Assembly (NCBI GenBank): GCA_944380515.1
Contig: CALWHT010000016.1
Coordinates: forward strand, 1-64,000
From: an uncultured Roseburia sp.
Lineage (GTDB): Bacteria; Bacillota; Clostridia; Lachnospirales; Lachnospiraceae
Direction: 5' to 3'
Length of the DNA: 64,000 nucleotides
Shown: positions 7,927 through 16,951 of the stretch, piece by piece
Layout: each line of letters opens with the position of its first letter
Numbering within the stretch: the first letter of the stretch is position 1
Notes under the pieces: model-generated
Told to the model about the DNA's origin: nothing
Seen by the model: only the letters and a program-made list of their open reading frames with translations
Database searches by the model: none
Made by a program: the position numbers and the translations under genes

Positions 7927-9704
7927 GAAAACAAAATTCAGAGTTTTTGACTGCCTTTACTTCCGAAGCAACGGGTGATATAAAGAATACCGATTATTTT
8001 GGCTTTGTGGAACGGGATGATTTCGCATGCTATGTGATTGCGGATGGCATTGACGACCAACTGGAGGCCATCAGTGCAAAACTGGCGGTGGATGCGGTGG
8101 TCACGGCGTTTTCGGAAGCTCCGTCCATGAGCAGGCGGATGCTGAAAAAATACCTGCTGGCGGCAAATAAGGCGCTGCTGGAGGCAAACAGCAAAACTAC
8201 GCTGAAGGCATCTATCATAATAGTGCTGACAAACTATGTGAAGTTGCGGTATGGGCAGGCAGGAAATATCAGACTGCGCTTATACCGCAACGGTTTTATC
8301 AGGGAACAGACTACAGATCAGTCCCTTACCATGGATCTTGTCAGGCAGGAAAGTGTTCCGCAGGATAAGGTAGCCATCCATGAGGAGCGGAATAACCTTT
8401 ATACATATCTGGGACAGGAAAAAGATTTTCACCCTTACATATCAAAAAAAATAAAGCTTACCAACGAGGATGCACTGGCCCTGTATACCAGAGATATCTG
8501 GGAAAATATTGATGAAGGCGAGATGAAGGATGTCTTCGCGGATGCCTCAGACAATCCGCAGGAACTTGTGGATACGGTTGAGGACCTGCTGATGTCAAGA
8601 CAGCCTCGGAATCTTGGGAAGTATACCTTTGCAGCTATTTTTATCAACAAAATTTTTACGGATCCCAATAAGAAAAGAAAAATAAAACGAACTCTTGCGG
8701 TGCTTGCAGCAGTATTTACGGTCGCGGCGGTTGCGGGCGTTCTCTTGTATGTCCGTTACCGACAGAGACAGGACAAGATTGCGGACATGGAACAGGGGTA
8801 TACGGATACCATTGAGTACATACAAATGGATAACTACCTTCGGGCGCAGGAATGCTGCAAAGAAGCGCAGGATTTGGCGGATGACCTAAAGGACGCGAAA
8901 ATGCAGAAGGAGCTTGGAAATTATCTGAAGCTGATAGAAGCGGTGCTTGCAGCGCAGGAGTCTATGGATAACGGTGCGTATACAGAAGCGCAGGATGGCT
9001 TTGGTGAGGCGCTGATTCGCTCCCGGTATGTAGATAATATCGGAATGGACTATATTAACGACAGGCTTTCCATGACAGCCGATTATATTTCCGTATATGA
9101 CAGTATCTATCTGGGAGATACTCTTGCAATGAATCTCCAGTATGACAAGGCGGAGGAGAAATATCTGGAAGCAAAAGCTCTGGCGGCAAAGATTTATTTT
9201 GACGAGGGAAGGACAGCGGCTGTTGATGCGCTGGAGAAACTCTATTCTGACCAGAAGGACCAGAAGGAAGCGGAGGACGCAGCAATGCAGGAGCAGCTTT
9301 CCCAGGAAGAATCGGGAGCAAATTATCTGGCTCAGGGCGATACGGCATACGCCCAGGGGGATTATGAGAGCGCTCAGGTTTTTTATCAATCGGCATTGCA
9401 GAAATATCAGGATTTGGAAGACGCGGCACAGCAGGCGGTCATTGAGGAGAAACTTGCCGCTGTGGAAGCAAAGCAGGACAGCCGTTCCTCGCAGGAGGAA
9501 GAGGCAAAGACCTATATGTCTCAGGCGGCGGCATGTGCGGATGCCGGTGATTATACCGGTGCAAGGAAATATTACCTTTTGGCAAAGGACATTTATGCCG
9601 GTCTTTCGGCAGATGACAAGCTGAGTGAAATTGAGCGGAAAATGGAGGTTTTGGATATCAAGGAAGGTGAACAGCAGGCGGCGGCAGCTGCGGAAAGGAA
9701 TTGA
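7923..9704 (+). CDS. Degenerate PP2C domain, membrane helix and TPR-like repeats
   Basis: 593 residues. The first ~245 follow the PP2C layout (VIADGIDDQLEAISAKLA) but the later metal-binding positions are lost: the SDG motif of the active paralogue is YTRDIWE here, and DN before the final strand is replaced by GKYTFAAIF. It is likely a pseudophosphatase. A membrane helix at about 258-277 is followed by ~310 residues of acidic helical repeats with TPR-like units (GDTAYAQGDYESAQVFYQSA and GDYTGARKYYLLAKDIYAGL). This places the repeats on the far side of the membrane from the phosphatase-like part. It overlaps the active PP2C gene by 4 bases. Confidence 0.75.
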   Translation: MRKQNSEFLTAFTSEATGDIKNTDYFGFVERDDFACYVIADGIDDQLEAISAKLAVDAVVTAFSEAPSMSRRMLKKYLLAANKALLEANSKTTLKASIIIVLTNYVKLRYGQAGNIRLRLYRNGFIREQTTDQSLTMDLVRQESVPQDKVAIHEERNNLYTYLGQEKDFHPYISKKIKLTNEDALALYTRDIWENIDEGEMKDVFADASDNPQELVDTVEDLLMSRQPRNLGKYTFAAIFINKIFTDPNKKRKIKRTLAVLAAVFTVAAVAGVLLYVRYRQRQDKIADMEQGYTDTIEYIQMDNYLRAQECCKEAQDLADDLKDAKMQKELGNYLKLIEAVLAAQESMDNGAYTEAQDGFGEALIRSRYVDNIGMDYINDRLSMTADYISVYDSIYLGDTLAMNLQYDKAEEKYLEAKALAAKIYFDEGRTAAVDALEKLYSDQKDQKEAEDAAMQEQLSQEESGANYLAQGDTAYAQGDYESAQVFYQSALQKYQDLEDAAQQAVIEEKLAAVEAKQDSRSSQEEEAKTYMSQAAACADAGDYTGARKYYLLAKDIYAGLSADDKLSEIERKMEVLDIKEGEQQAAAAAERN

Positions 9705-9706
9705 AT

Positions 9707-10834
9707 ATGGCAGGAGACGGAAAAAAATATGTTGTATATGGCATGAGGGCTAAGTGCAGCCAAGGAACAATGGAAAATTACCTTACAACGGACAAAGGAC
9801 ATGGCGTGATATATCAGGGAAACCCTTTGCTGAATGCAAATGACCATGTGCCCCAGGTAAACCTGACCCATTTTGGGGATTGCAAATCAAGGGGAATCTA
9901 CGAGGAAGCAAAAAGGCAGGCGAATGAAAAATATCAGGCGGATGCAGATGATGGATTTTTTGAAAAGATAGGAAAGGCATCCCTCAATATGGCCGCCAAT
10001 ATGGCAATCACTGCAAAGGAATACCTGGGAGTACATAAATGTGAGCTGGATACGCCGCTGCCATGGATGTTTGTGAACCAGGAACATATGATAGACGGTG
10101 CGCCTGCGCTGACGGTGGAGAGCCAGTGCGCATGCCGGTATGGAGGAATCATATCCATTGTAGTGGAAGGGGAAGAAGCGGAGAATGTGGAACTGGAACA
10201 GGTCGACGCTATCGTGAGTAAATATGAAAATAAACTCATAAAGAAATATGCAGAGGAAATTGAGGCGTACAATTTTGGGGATTCCGATACCGATGAAAAG
10301 GATGCTGCGGCAGAAAAACTTTCACAGGTAAATATCATGGAGATTTTGCAGGAAATGGCGGATGAAATCCGGGAAACGCAGGCGGTCTGGAACAATAAAA
10401 ATGATTTTTTCATGTTCATTGATTTGGTGAATACGGGGCAGCCGCTGGATTTAAAAACCCGCAGGTCAAATAGCCCAATCTCCGGACAGCAGTATGAGCA
10501 TTCCGTGTGGAGTTTGCCGTGGAAAATCAGTGATGACGGGACAATAGCAACCGGGGACTATATAGGAAACTGGCTTTACGGTTATGTCGGAGCAGAGTAT
10601 TTCACGACGCTGGATGATGATGACCTGCTGAAATATGGGGCGGGGGCCGCACAGCTATGGTCTGACTTAAAAAATAAAAAAGAAAATGAGCCATACAGAG
10701 AAATATTTGAAAAATATAAGAATAGTATCATATCAGGCAATTATGGCGACAATGTAAATGAGGGGAAAAAGAGCGACTCGCAGATGATACAGGAGGGAAT
10801 TGATGCATATCGGAAGGCAAGCGGGCAAAAATAG
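9707..10834 (+). CDS. DUF4280 (PAAR-like) protein with C-terminal toxin-44-like domain
   Basis: 375 residues. The start is the ATG at 9707, two bases after the previous stop. Residues 5-150 match the DUF4280 pattern, a PAAR-like cap seen on type VI-like spikes: YVVYGMRAKCSQG, a HGV.YQGNPLLNAND region, CELDTPLPW, IDGAPALTVESQC and YGGIISIVVEG. After a charged helical linker, residues ~225-375 resemble bacterial toxin 44 domains: FIDLVNTGQPLDLKTR, GDYIGNWLYGYVGAE and LLKYGAGAAQLW. Together this is the layout of a specialised effector, a tip domain carrying a toxin. The chemical activity of the toxin family is not known to me. The gene downstream overlaps by 32 bases and may encode immunity. Confidence 0.75.
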   Translation: MAGDGKKYVVYGMRAKCSQGTMENYLTTDKGHGVIYQGNPLLNANDHVPQVNLTHFGDCKSRGIYEEAKRQANEKYQADADDGFFEKIGKASLNMAANMAITAKEYLGVHKCELDTPLPWMFVNQEHMIDGAPALTVESQCACRYGGIISIVVEGEEAENVELEQVDAIVSKYENKLIKKYAEEIEAYNFGDSDTDEKDAAAEKLSQVNIMEILQEMADEIRETQAVWNNKNDFFMFIDLVNTGQPLDLKTRRSNSPISGQQYEHSVWSLPWKISDDGTIATGDYIGNWLYGYVGAEYFTTLDDDDLLKYGAGAAQLWSDLKNKKENEPYREIFEKYKNSIISGNYGDNVNEGKKSDSQMIQEGIDAYRKASGQK

Positions 10835-12209
10835 GAACTCACAAAAGCTGCGTATACTGCTGCTGTCGGTCTGTGCCTGTTTCTTGACAGGCTGCGCCGG
10901 GGAGAAGCAGGAGGCAAAGACGCAGGAAGAGATGGCCGGGATATTCCAGAGTTATAATAACTCCTTGGGCTGGGATGGGAGATTGGACGGAGTGCCGACG
11001 GATGTATCAGGAGCCACCAGCTATGATGTCAGGGAGATGGCGCAGCAGATAGAGGGGTTCTGGGAATACTATGACACCTATCAAAAGGAGCTGGAGAGGC
11101 TCCAGGCTGTCATTGAGGAATGGGAGACGGATTTTGTCCCGGAGGGGGAATACATCGTGAAGCAAAAACAGCTTCAGCGTTTTAATTGGGAGACGGATTT
11201 GCCTCCGGAGAGGGAATACCGGGTGGGCTCTGGCCTTGATCCGGATAGGTTTTATGTGTATTGCGACCCGGATTTGGAGCTGGGGGAAAGTAAGACATCT
11301 GATTCTGAGGGTACGGATTTGAAGAATGGGCTTAAGGAGATTAATAATCCGGATTTTCGGGATGATTACAATTATTTTACAGATGCTTTTGTTGTATGGT
11401 ATCTTTCAGAAGGAGATATTATATGCGTGAAAGGGAGTCCCAAGTTTGCGCCGCTGGAGGATTTCCCTGTTTTGGGTCCTGCGGAGGACGGGAATTACTA
11501 TGGATATGATTGCTGGTACACCGTGGGAGAGACGATTCCGGCGGGCAGATATTTTGTGCTTTCCCTCGATACGGAGCGGGGAAAACTGGACTATCTCTAC
11601 GATATCTCCAACAGCGGTGCAGTCTTGTATGCAAAAAGCCGGTTTTCCTATGTGACGCTGACGGAAGGAGAGCTATTTCGTATGAATAAATGCGTGCTGA
11701 TTCCCATAGAGCAGAAACCGGCCATATCCCCCATCCCGCATGAGGACATCAGTTATCTGAATGAGCCAACTACCTGGTGGGACGTACTGTCACTGTGGGA
11801 GTATTATTTCCCGGAGAAAAAAAGCGGAGAAACCTATGATACGCCCGTATATGCCGAGGGAGAATATATCATAGGGGAGGATATTCCGCTTGGAACCTAC
11901 CGCATACAAAATGAGGTGACAGCGCCTGTCAGTGATATGGAGGAGACAGCGCTGCATTCTGATTTTAATGCGGAGTATGATTATAGCTGGACGGGGCTGC
12001 ATATGTTTGGTATGTCAGAGACGGGGGAGGAGGAATGGAGCTTTGTTCGGACGGGCTACCAGGGGAGATACATGCAAATCCGGGAGCCGGATGGAACCCT
12101 GGAATACCGGCAGATAGAGGATGAAAGTTTGCCGGAGGTTACGTTTGATGAGGAGGATGCAGGGAATGTGGTGCAGGTTGTGCGATGTCTTTTAATCCCG
12201 GAGGGGTGA
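10803..12209 (+). CDS. Lipoprotein with repeated G-x-IPxGxY motifs; candidate immunity protein
   Basis: 468 residues from ATG 10803, which has AGGAGGG 5 bases before it, inside the end of the toxin gene. A lipoprotein signal ends at LTGC (about residue 31). The mature part contains three related beta-rich units: REYRVGSGLDPDRFYVY, TVGETIPAGRYFVLSL and YIIGEDIPLGTYRI. Motifs of this kind occur in several Firmicutes surface lipoproteins of unknown function. Position next to and overlapping the toxin gene suggests it could protect the producer at the outer face of the membrane, but it is long for an immunity protein and could equally be a structural surface component. Confidence 0.55.
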   Translation: MHIGRQAGKNRNSQKLRILLLSVCACFLTGCAGEKQEAKTQEEMAGIFQSYNNSLGWDGRLDGVPTDVSGATSYDVREMAQQIEGFWEYYDTYQKELERLQAVIEEWETDFVPEGEYIVKQKQLQRFNWETDLPPEREYRVGSGLDPDRFYVYCDPDLELGESKTSDSEGTDLKNGLKEINNPDFRDDYNYFTDAFVVWYLSEGDIICVKGSPKFAPLEDFPVLGPAEDGNYYGYDCWYTVGETIPAGRYFVLSLDTERGKLDYLYDISNSGAVLYAKSRFSYVTLTEGELFRMNKCVLIPIEQKPAISPIPHEDISYLNEPTTWWDVLSLWEYYFPEKKSGETYDTPVYAEGEYIIGEDIPLGTYRIQNEVTAPVSDMEETALHSDFNAEYDYSWTGLHMFGMSETGEEEWSFVRTGYQGRYMQIREPDGTLEYRQIEDESLPEVTFDEEDAGNVVQVVRCLLIPEG

Positions 12210-12242
12210 AACAGAAAGAAACGTTTCAGATTGGAGCAAAAG

Positions 12243-13532
12243 ATGAATGAGTTTGATATGGAGAGCTACGTTGACAGGAGACTGCTGGAGATTGCAGATT
12301 TGAAAGAGCGTGTTCTTTACAAAGAAATTGTGGGAGATATTTTAAAAAAGGTATACGAGTATAATGAGCAGTCATACCGGGAATTGGAGCAGAAAATTTT
12401 AAGCGAAACAAGCCCCGGGCAGAGCGATTATGCGGTGTATCTTACGTTGACGGATCTGGCGCATTATGATGAGACCGATCCTTTTATGTATGCAATGGTT
12501 CCTGAGGATACAAGAGAAAAAGTTTTTTCGTGTGAAGAGATACGGCAGGCGCTAAAGGAGCATATATCCCTGAAATTATATACTGTTTTTTTGCAGGCCG
12601 GCGCGTCTGCAATTTACGGGCTTCTCCATTCGGACCGGCTGTTTCATGGCGTGATCAAAACGCGGGATCGGGAGTATAAGGGAACCTTCTGCGTCAGGAA
12701 AAATGAAACCTATCTTGACATGGTGAAGGACCTTTACGATATTTTTACCGTGAATTGTCAGCCCTGGACGACTGTCTGTGAGGCATATCTGGCAAAAATG
12801 CTGGATGTCTGCCTGTGTGATGCAGAGGAAATGGGCAAAGATGAAGAGATTCAGGAAATACAGGTTGATTTTGAGGAATATGGGGAATTGGTGCGCTGTC
12901 AGATCATTCCGCTTTGGAATTTAAAAAAGATTTCCGAGAAGACCAGTACCTATCCGGATGCCGCCATCGACAAAATAAATTATGAACATCAGATTTTTTC
13001 CCATCGGCTGAGTGCGGAATGTGAGTATCTTGTGATGGATACGGATGTTGAGATTACTCAGATTCGCAGGGTGAATGGGGATCTGATCATTACCTGTCCG
13101 GATGACAGACCCAGGGAGTGGCAGCTTTATCAGGTCAATAAAGGTTACACCGGGAAGAAATATCTGTATCCTGTGTTATCAAACCGGTACAAGGAGAGCT
13201 TTTCCGGCAATCTGGCAGAAATATACCGCAGGAGTATAAAAACAAAGGCAGAGATGGCAAGATTGATTGAGTCGTTTCCATATAAAGATTACATGCGGTT
13301 CTTGGATTTTGAGATTGTCCGGGAGGTACCAAAGGAGTGTGAGGCGTCCAACTATAATATGGACGGATTCATACAGGATGAGATACGCGCAGGAAATTTT
13401 CAGCAGGTGATGCTGCTGCGCTTTGCGCCGGTGCAGCCGGGACATTATCTGAATGAGGATATTATGTGTTTTCTGGTGACACAGGTGCAGAAGATTTTTC
13501 CTGAATATCAGTGCGTAGGAAAACTCGTGTAG
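12243..13532 (+). CDS. Conserved cluster protein of unknown function (possibly DUF5716-like)
   Basis: 429 residues from ATG 12243, 7 bases after TGGAG; a TTG at 12231 is in frame but precedes that site. No signal peptide or membrane helix. The N-terminal half is acidic and helical, and the C-terminal half has strands such as EYLVMDTDVEITQIRR followed by LIITCPDDRPREWQLYQV. I recall similar proteins filed as an uncharacterised clostridial family, but no catalytic motif is visible. Its size, cytoplasmic character and place between effector and ATPase genes would fit a baseplate or assembly component. That is inference only. Confidence 0.5.
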   Translation: MNEFDMESYVDRRLLEIADLKERVLYKEIVGDILKKVYEYNEQSYRELEQKILSETSPGQSDYAVYLTLTDLAHYDETDPFMYAMVPEDTREKVFSCEEIRQALKEHISLKLYTVFLQAGASAIYGLLHSDRLFHGVIKTRDREYKGTFCVRKNETYLDMVKDLYDIFTVNCQPWTTVCEAYLAKMLDVCLCDAEEMGKDEEIQEIQVDFEEYGELVRCQIIPLWNLKKISEKTSTYPDAAIDKINYEHQIFSHRLSAECEYLVMDTDVEITQIRRVNGDLIITCPDDRPREWQLYQVNKGYTGKKYLYPVLSNRYKESFSGNLAEIYRRSIKTKAEMARLIESFPYKDYMRFLDFEIVREVPKECEASNYNMDGFIQDEIRAGNFQQVMLLRFAPVQPGHYLNEDIMCFLVTQVQKIFPEYQCVGKLV

Positions 13533-13544
13533 GGGGAGTACATT

Positions 13545-14237
13545 TTGAATTTTTTATGGGATATTGCAATTCGGGCAATGCAGCAGGGAAAAAAGGAATC
13601 GGAACTGTTTTTTTGCCAGGCAAAGGATTACAGCCCTTTTTATGAACAGTCCTTTCCCTGCCTGAATGAGAAAAAGGTGGAAAACAATGAGGTAGAGTTA
13701 AATCTTTTATTCCGGTTTGCCCATATTTTTCAATATATTTTGGCCCGGCAGGAAGAGGATATGCAGGACTTTCGAAAATATTTTGTCGATGCGGCACTGC
13801 ATGTGATACTTCACACCGATTTACGCCATGGACTTACACGGAAAGAAATTTTTATCCGAAAGCTGCTGGAAGAACTGGAGAGCGGAATCTTTTGGGAAAA
13901 GGGGGCAGTGGAAATTCAGCTGATTGAACCGGAAAAACGAAGTAGGATTGCCGCGCTTGCTTATGGGCAGATGCAGACAGGCTCATCCCTGATGACGTTC
14001 CGGAAAGGTCTGTTAATTCTCTTTCCTGATGCGGTGCTTTATCAGATGCGGGCAGAGAGAAAAAAGCTGCTGCTTTATCTGGAATGCGATAAAAGCCAGG
14101 AAAACGAACGGAAGCTGCAGTTTATCCAGGATATGTTCCTGCCTGTCAGCTATCAGCTACGTGTGTTCTGGAAATATCATTTTGGCATTATCGGGGTGGA
14201 TGCTGCCATGAAAACAGATGAGATTGCAATCTACTGA
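13545..14237 (+). CDS. Cluster protein of unknown function, TTG start
   Basis: 230 residues. The TTG at 13545 is chosen because AGGGGGAG lies 6 bases before it; the next in-frame ATG is 11 codons further with no ribosome site. No signal sequence. It starts with an aromatic helix (MNFLWDIAIRAMQQG) and ends FGIIGVDAAMKTDEIAIY, both unusual and probably structural. It is 12 bases downstream of the preceding unknown gene and 31 bases before the Hsp70-like gene. It may be a small scaffold or baseplate subunit. No motif allows a firm call. Confidence 0.5.
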   Translation: MNFLWDIAIRAMQQGKKESELFFCQAKDYSPFYEQSFPCLNEKKVENNEVELNLLFRFAHIFQYILARQEEDMQDFRKYFVDAALHVILHTDLRHGLTRKEIFIRKLLEELESGIFWEKGAVEIQLIEPEKRSRIAALAYGQMQTGSSLMTFRKGLLILFPDAVLYQMRAERKKLLLYLECDKSQENERKLQFIQDMFLPVSYQLRVFWKYHFGIIGVDAAMKTDEIAIY

Positions 14238-14268
14238 AAAATAATGAGCGGAAAGGATGCAGGATGCG

Positions 14269-16890
14269 ATGGATCGATATACTTATACACTGAATCGGGG
14301 GAATCAAAAGGAGGAAAAGCTTCATTACTATTCGGAAGAGGAGCTGTCTTTGATGACCACCTACCAGCTGCGCGATATATGCTGGAGAGAGCAGATTATC
14401 AACGGTATTCAGGCGCCTCTTGACAAGGATGAGCTGATTCGGCAGATTATGCGGTTTCGGGGCAGGAAAAACCACCTTTTTATTACAGAGCAAAGTGAAG
14501 AAGGGCTGGCGCGCATCGAGCATCTGCTTAATACGGCGACCCATCATTATCTGCCGCAGCCGGTCAAGGGCTGTGCAAAGATTGTGACCTATGAGGGGCT
14601 TTCAGTCTCATATTTTGACGGGTTTACCATTGGGTATCTCCCGGAGATAGCCAATACCAATGCGCTGCTTGTAAGCGGCAATAAAATTTGTGCGATTTTC
14701 CATCTGAGGCAGAGGAAGGGACGAACAGACTGCCTGTTTTTGACAAAACCGGCGGAGCTTTTGTGCAGGGAGTCCTCCGTAAAAAGTTATAAGCTGTACT
14801 GCATGGACCGCTCCCAGTCGGAATGGCTGTACCGCCTTTACGAATCTGATTACGAAACGGTTCCGGAGCATCTGAATTTTTATGTGGCCCCGGTTATGGA
14901 TTTCCAGGTGAGAAAACTGCAGGAGATTAATATGCCTCTGGCGATTGATTTTGGAACCACCAATACAACAGCCGGAACTTATTTGGATTCCGGTTACCTG
15001 GAAAAGCTGGAAGGTGATCCGGTTCGGGACAGGCTTCTTGAAAATCAGGTCAATTATGTGACCTACCTGAAGGAAACGGAAGAAGAGGGAGAAGAAGAAA
15101 CACCGGTTCTCCCGTCGGTGGTTGGCGTGACAGGGATTGAGGGAGACAGAGTACAGTACATATTTGGCCATCAGGCAAGCCGTTTGTTCCGCATGAGTTA
15201 TATTGACGAAGGTTTTTGCGTTTTTTATGATATCAAGCGCTGGATCAGTGACCCTGATAAGGAGGAGGAACTTGTAGACAAAAACGGGCACCGCTGCTTT
15301 GTGAAGCGCCGTGAAATTATCAGGGCTTTTTTGGAATATGTTATTTCTTGTGCTGCACAGCGATTTAAGTGCAGGTTTAAAAGCCTGCATATCTCTGCCC
15401 CCGTAAAGCAGAAAAAGCTTTTTATCCGCCTTTACAGAGATATATTGCCGGAGTATGAGATTGTAGAGGAAGACATGCTTGACGAGGGTGTAGCAGTGCT
15501 CTACAATTCGATTTCTGAATTGATTTCCGCGGGAAGATATAAAAATGGTCAGGAGTTAAAGGCGCTGATTATAGACTGCGGAGGCGGAACCACGGATTTG
15601 TCCTCCTGCCGGTTTTCCATCACCAATCAGCGTGTATCTTACCGGATAGATATTACGACAGCCTACGAAAACGGGGATACTGATTTTGGAGGGAACAATC
15701 TGACCTACCGCATTATGGAGCTTTTGAAGGTGGCGCTTGCCAGACAGCTGGACGATGCAGAAGGTCCTATGCCGGAGGAAATCATTGAGAAGTTTGGGGA
15801 TGACATCTTCCGCCGGGTAGACGCAGAAGGGATAAACAGTGTTTATCGGCAGTTGGACGAGGCATATAAGAGTGTGGAACAGATTCTGCCAACCCGTTTC
15901 CGGGATTATGAGCATCAGAGCAACAGCGAATATTATGCGGTAAAGAACAATTTTTATTACCTGTTTGGCCTGGCGGAGCAGATAAAGAAAATTTTTTATG
16001 GAAGAACAGAAACACTTCGGATTGCTGTAACCAGCATCCCGATAAAGGAAACGGCAACCACCTGCCTTCTGGCCGATCGGTTTAAACTGTCCGTGCGGGA
16101 GGAGGGACAGCTTCGGGTACTAAAAGATATTCCTACCGTGTATTTCAGCGTCAATATGCTCAATCAGCTTTTAAAGGCCGATATTTACGGAATCGTGAAA
16201 CGCTTTATTGAAAGCTCCTATGAGAGCGGGGAGCTGCAGGAGTATTCGATTATGCGCCTGACAGGGCAATCCTGCAAGATAGCTTTATTTCGTGAGGCAT
16301 TAAAGGAATTTATCCCGGGGAAGATTATCGAATCCTCCAAAAGAGAGCGGGGAGGCAGCACTGATTATGAATTAAAGCTGATGTGTCTTGACGGTGCGAT
16401 CAAATATATCAAAGATAAACGTTTCGGATATGCGGACATTCAGATTAGAAATGAACACGCGGCTTTTCCGTATATTGTGACCGCCATTACCCACACCGGT
16501 GAGGAAAAGCTTCTGATTCAACGTCTGGACCGGAAAAATATACATGGCTTTATTTCAAGAAATATGGCGGATCTGACATTGCAACTGTATTTAAAGGATA
16601 CCAACGGTGCAGTCCGCTACAAATACAACTGCGCTGTGCGGCCGGAAAAATTTAAACCTGTAGAGGCGGAGGAGATTGTAGAAAAATATAAAGGAGAAAT
16701 CCTTCAGGATGACGTGGACTCCATTGTCAACCGGGAACTGAGATTCTTTGTTTTGGCGGACGAAGCGCGTTGGGGCTTTATTGTCATTCCTGTGCTGCGT
16801 AAGGAGGACAGGCTGATGCTGGCGGAAGACCAGTTTTTCCTGTTTGAAACGGAAAGCTGGCTGACGAATTTCTTTGACGGGACAAAATAG
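14269..16890 (+). CDS. Hsp70/actin-fold ATPase with N-terminal SAP-like motif
   Basis: 873 residues from ATG 14269 (AGG 5 bases before); an in-frame ATG at 14257 sits directly on its ribosome site and is less likely. Residues ~15-55 match a SAP-type helix pair (LMTTYQLRDICW ... DKDELIRQIM). From ~225 the actin/Hsp70 ATPase fold appears: phosphate 1 IDFGTTNTTAGTYL, phosphate 2 ALIIDCGGGTTDLSSC near 432, then GDTDFGGNNLTYRIMELL. A ~300-residue C-terminal part has no DnaK substrate-domain signature. It is not the housekeeping DnaK. With the J-protein of the same cluster it could form a dedicated chaperone pair for sheath or effector handling, possibly in place of ClpV. Confidence 0.75.
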   Translation: MDRYTYTLNRGNQKEEKLHYYSEEELSLMTTYQLRDICWREQIINGIQAPLDKDELIRQIMRFRGRKNHLFITEQSEEGLARIEHLLNTATHHYLPQPVKGCAKIVTYEGLSVSYFDGFTIGYLPEIANTNALLVSGNKICAIFHLRQRKGRTDCLFLTKPAELLCRESSVKSYKLYCMDRSQSEWLYRLYESDYETVPEHLNFYVAPVMDFQVRKLQEINMPLAIDFGTTNTTAGTYLDSGYLEKLEGDPVRDRLLENQVNYVTYLKETEEEGEEETPVLPSVVGVTGIEGDRVQYIFGHQASRLFRMSYIDEGFCVFYDIKRWISDPDKEEELVDKNGHRCFVKRREIIRAFLEYVISCAAQRFKCRFKSLHISAPVKQKKLFIRLYRDILPEYEIVEEDMLDEGVAVLYNSISELISAGRYKNGQELKALIIDCGGGTTDLSSCRFSITNQRVSYRIDITTAYENGDTDFGGNNLTYRIMELLKVALARQLDDAEGPMPEEIIEKFGDDIFRRVDAEGINSVYRQLDEAYKSVEQILPTRFRDYEHQSNSEYYAVKNNFYYLFGLAEQIKKIFYGRTETLRIAVTSIPIKETATTCLLADRFKLSVREEGQLRVLKDIPTVYFSVNMLNQLLKADIYGIVKRFIESSYESGELQEYSIMRLTGQSCKIALFREALKEFIPGKIIESSKRERGGSTDYELKLMCLDGAIKYIKDKRFGYADIQIRNEHAAFPYIVTAITHTGEEKLLIQRLDRKNIHGFISRNMADLTLQLYLKDTNGAVRYKYNCAVRPEKFKPVEAEEIVEKYKGEILQDDVDSIVNRELRFFVLADEARWGFIVIPVLRKEDRLMLAEDQFFLFETESWLTNFFDGTK

Positions 16891-16951
16891 AGGCGTCCTG
16901 TGGTTTTGAGTAGAAAGCAGAAATACACGGGGATAATGAAAGGTTCACTAA

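Noticed and set aside
14269-16890. Housekeeping DnaK
   Set aside because: Only the ATPase fold is shared; the N-terminal extension and the C-terminus do not match DnaK, and no grpE or dnaJ-type full operon is present.
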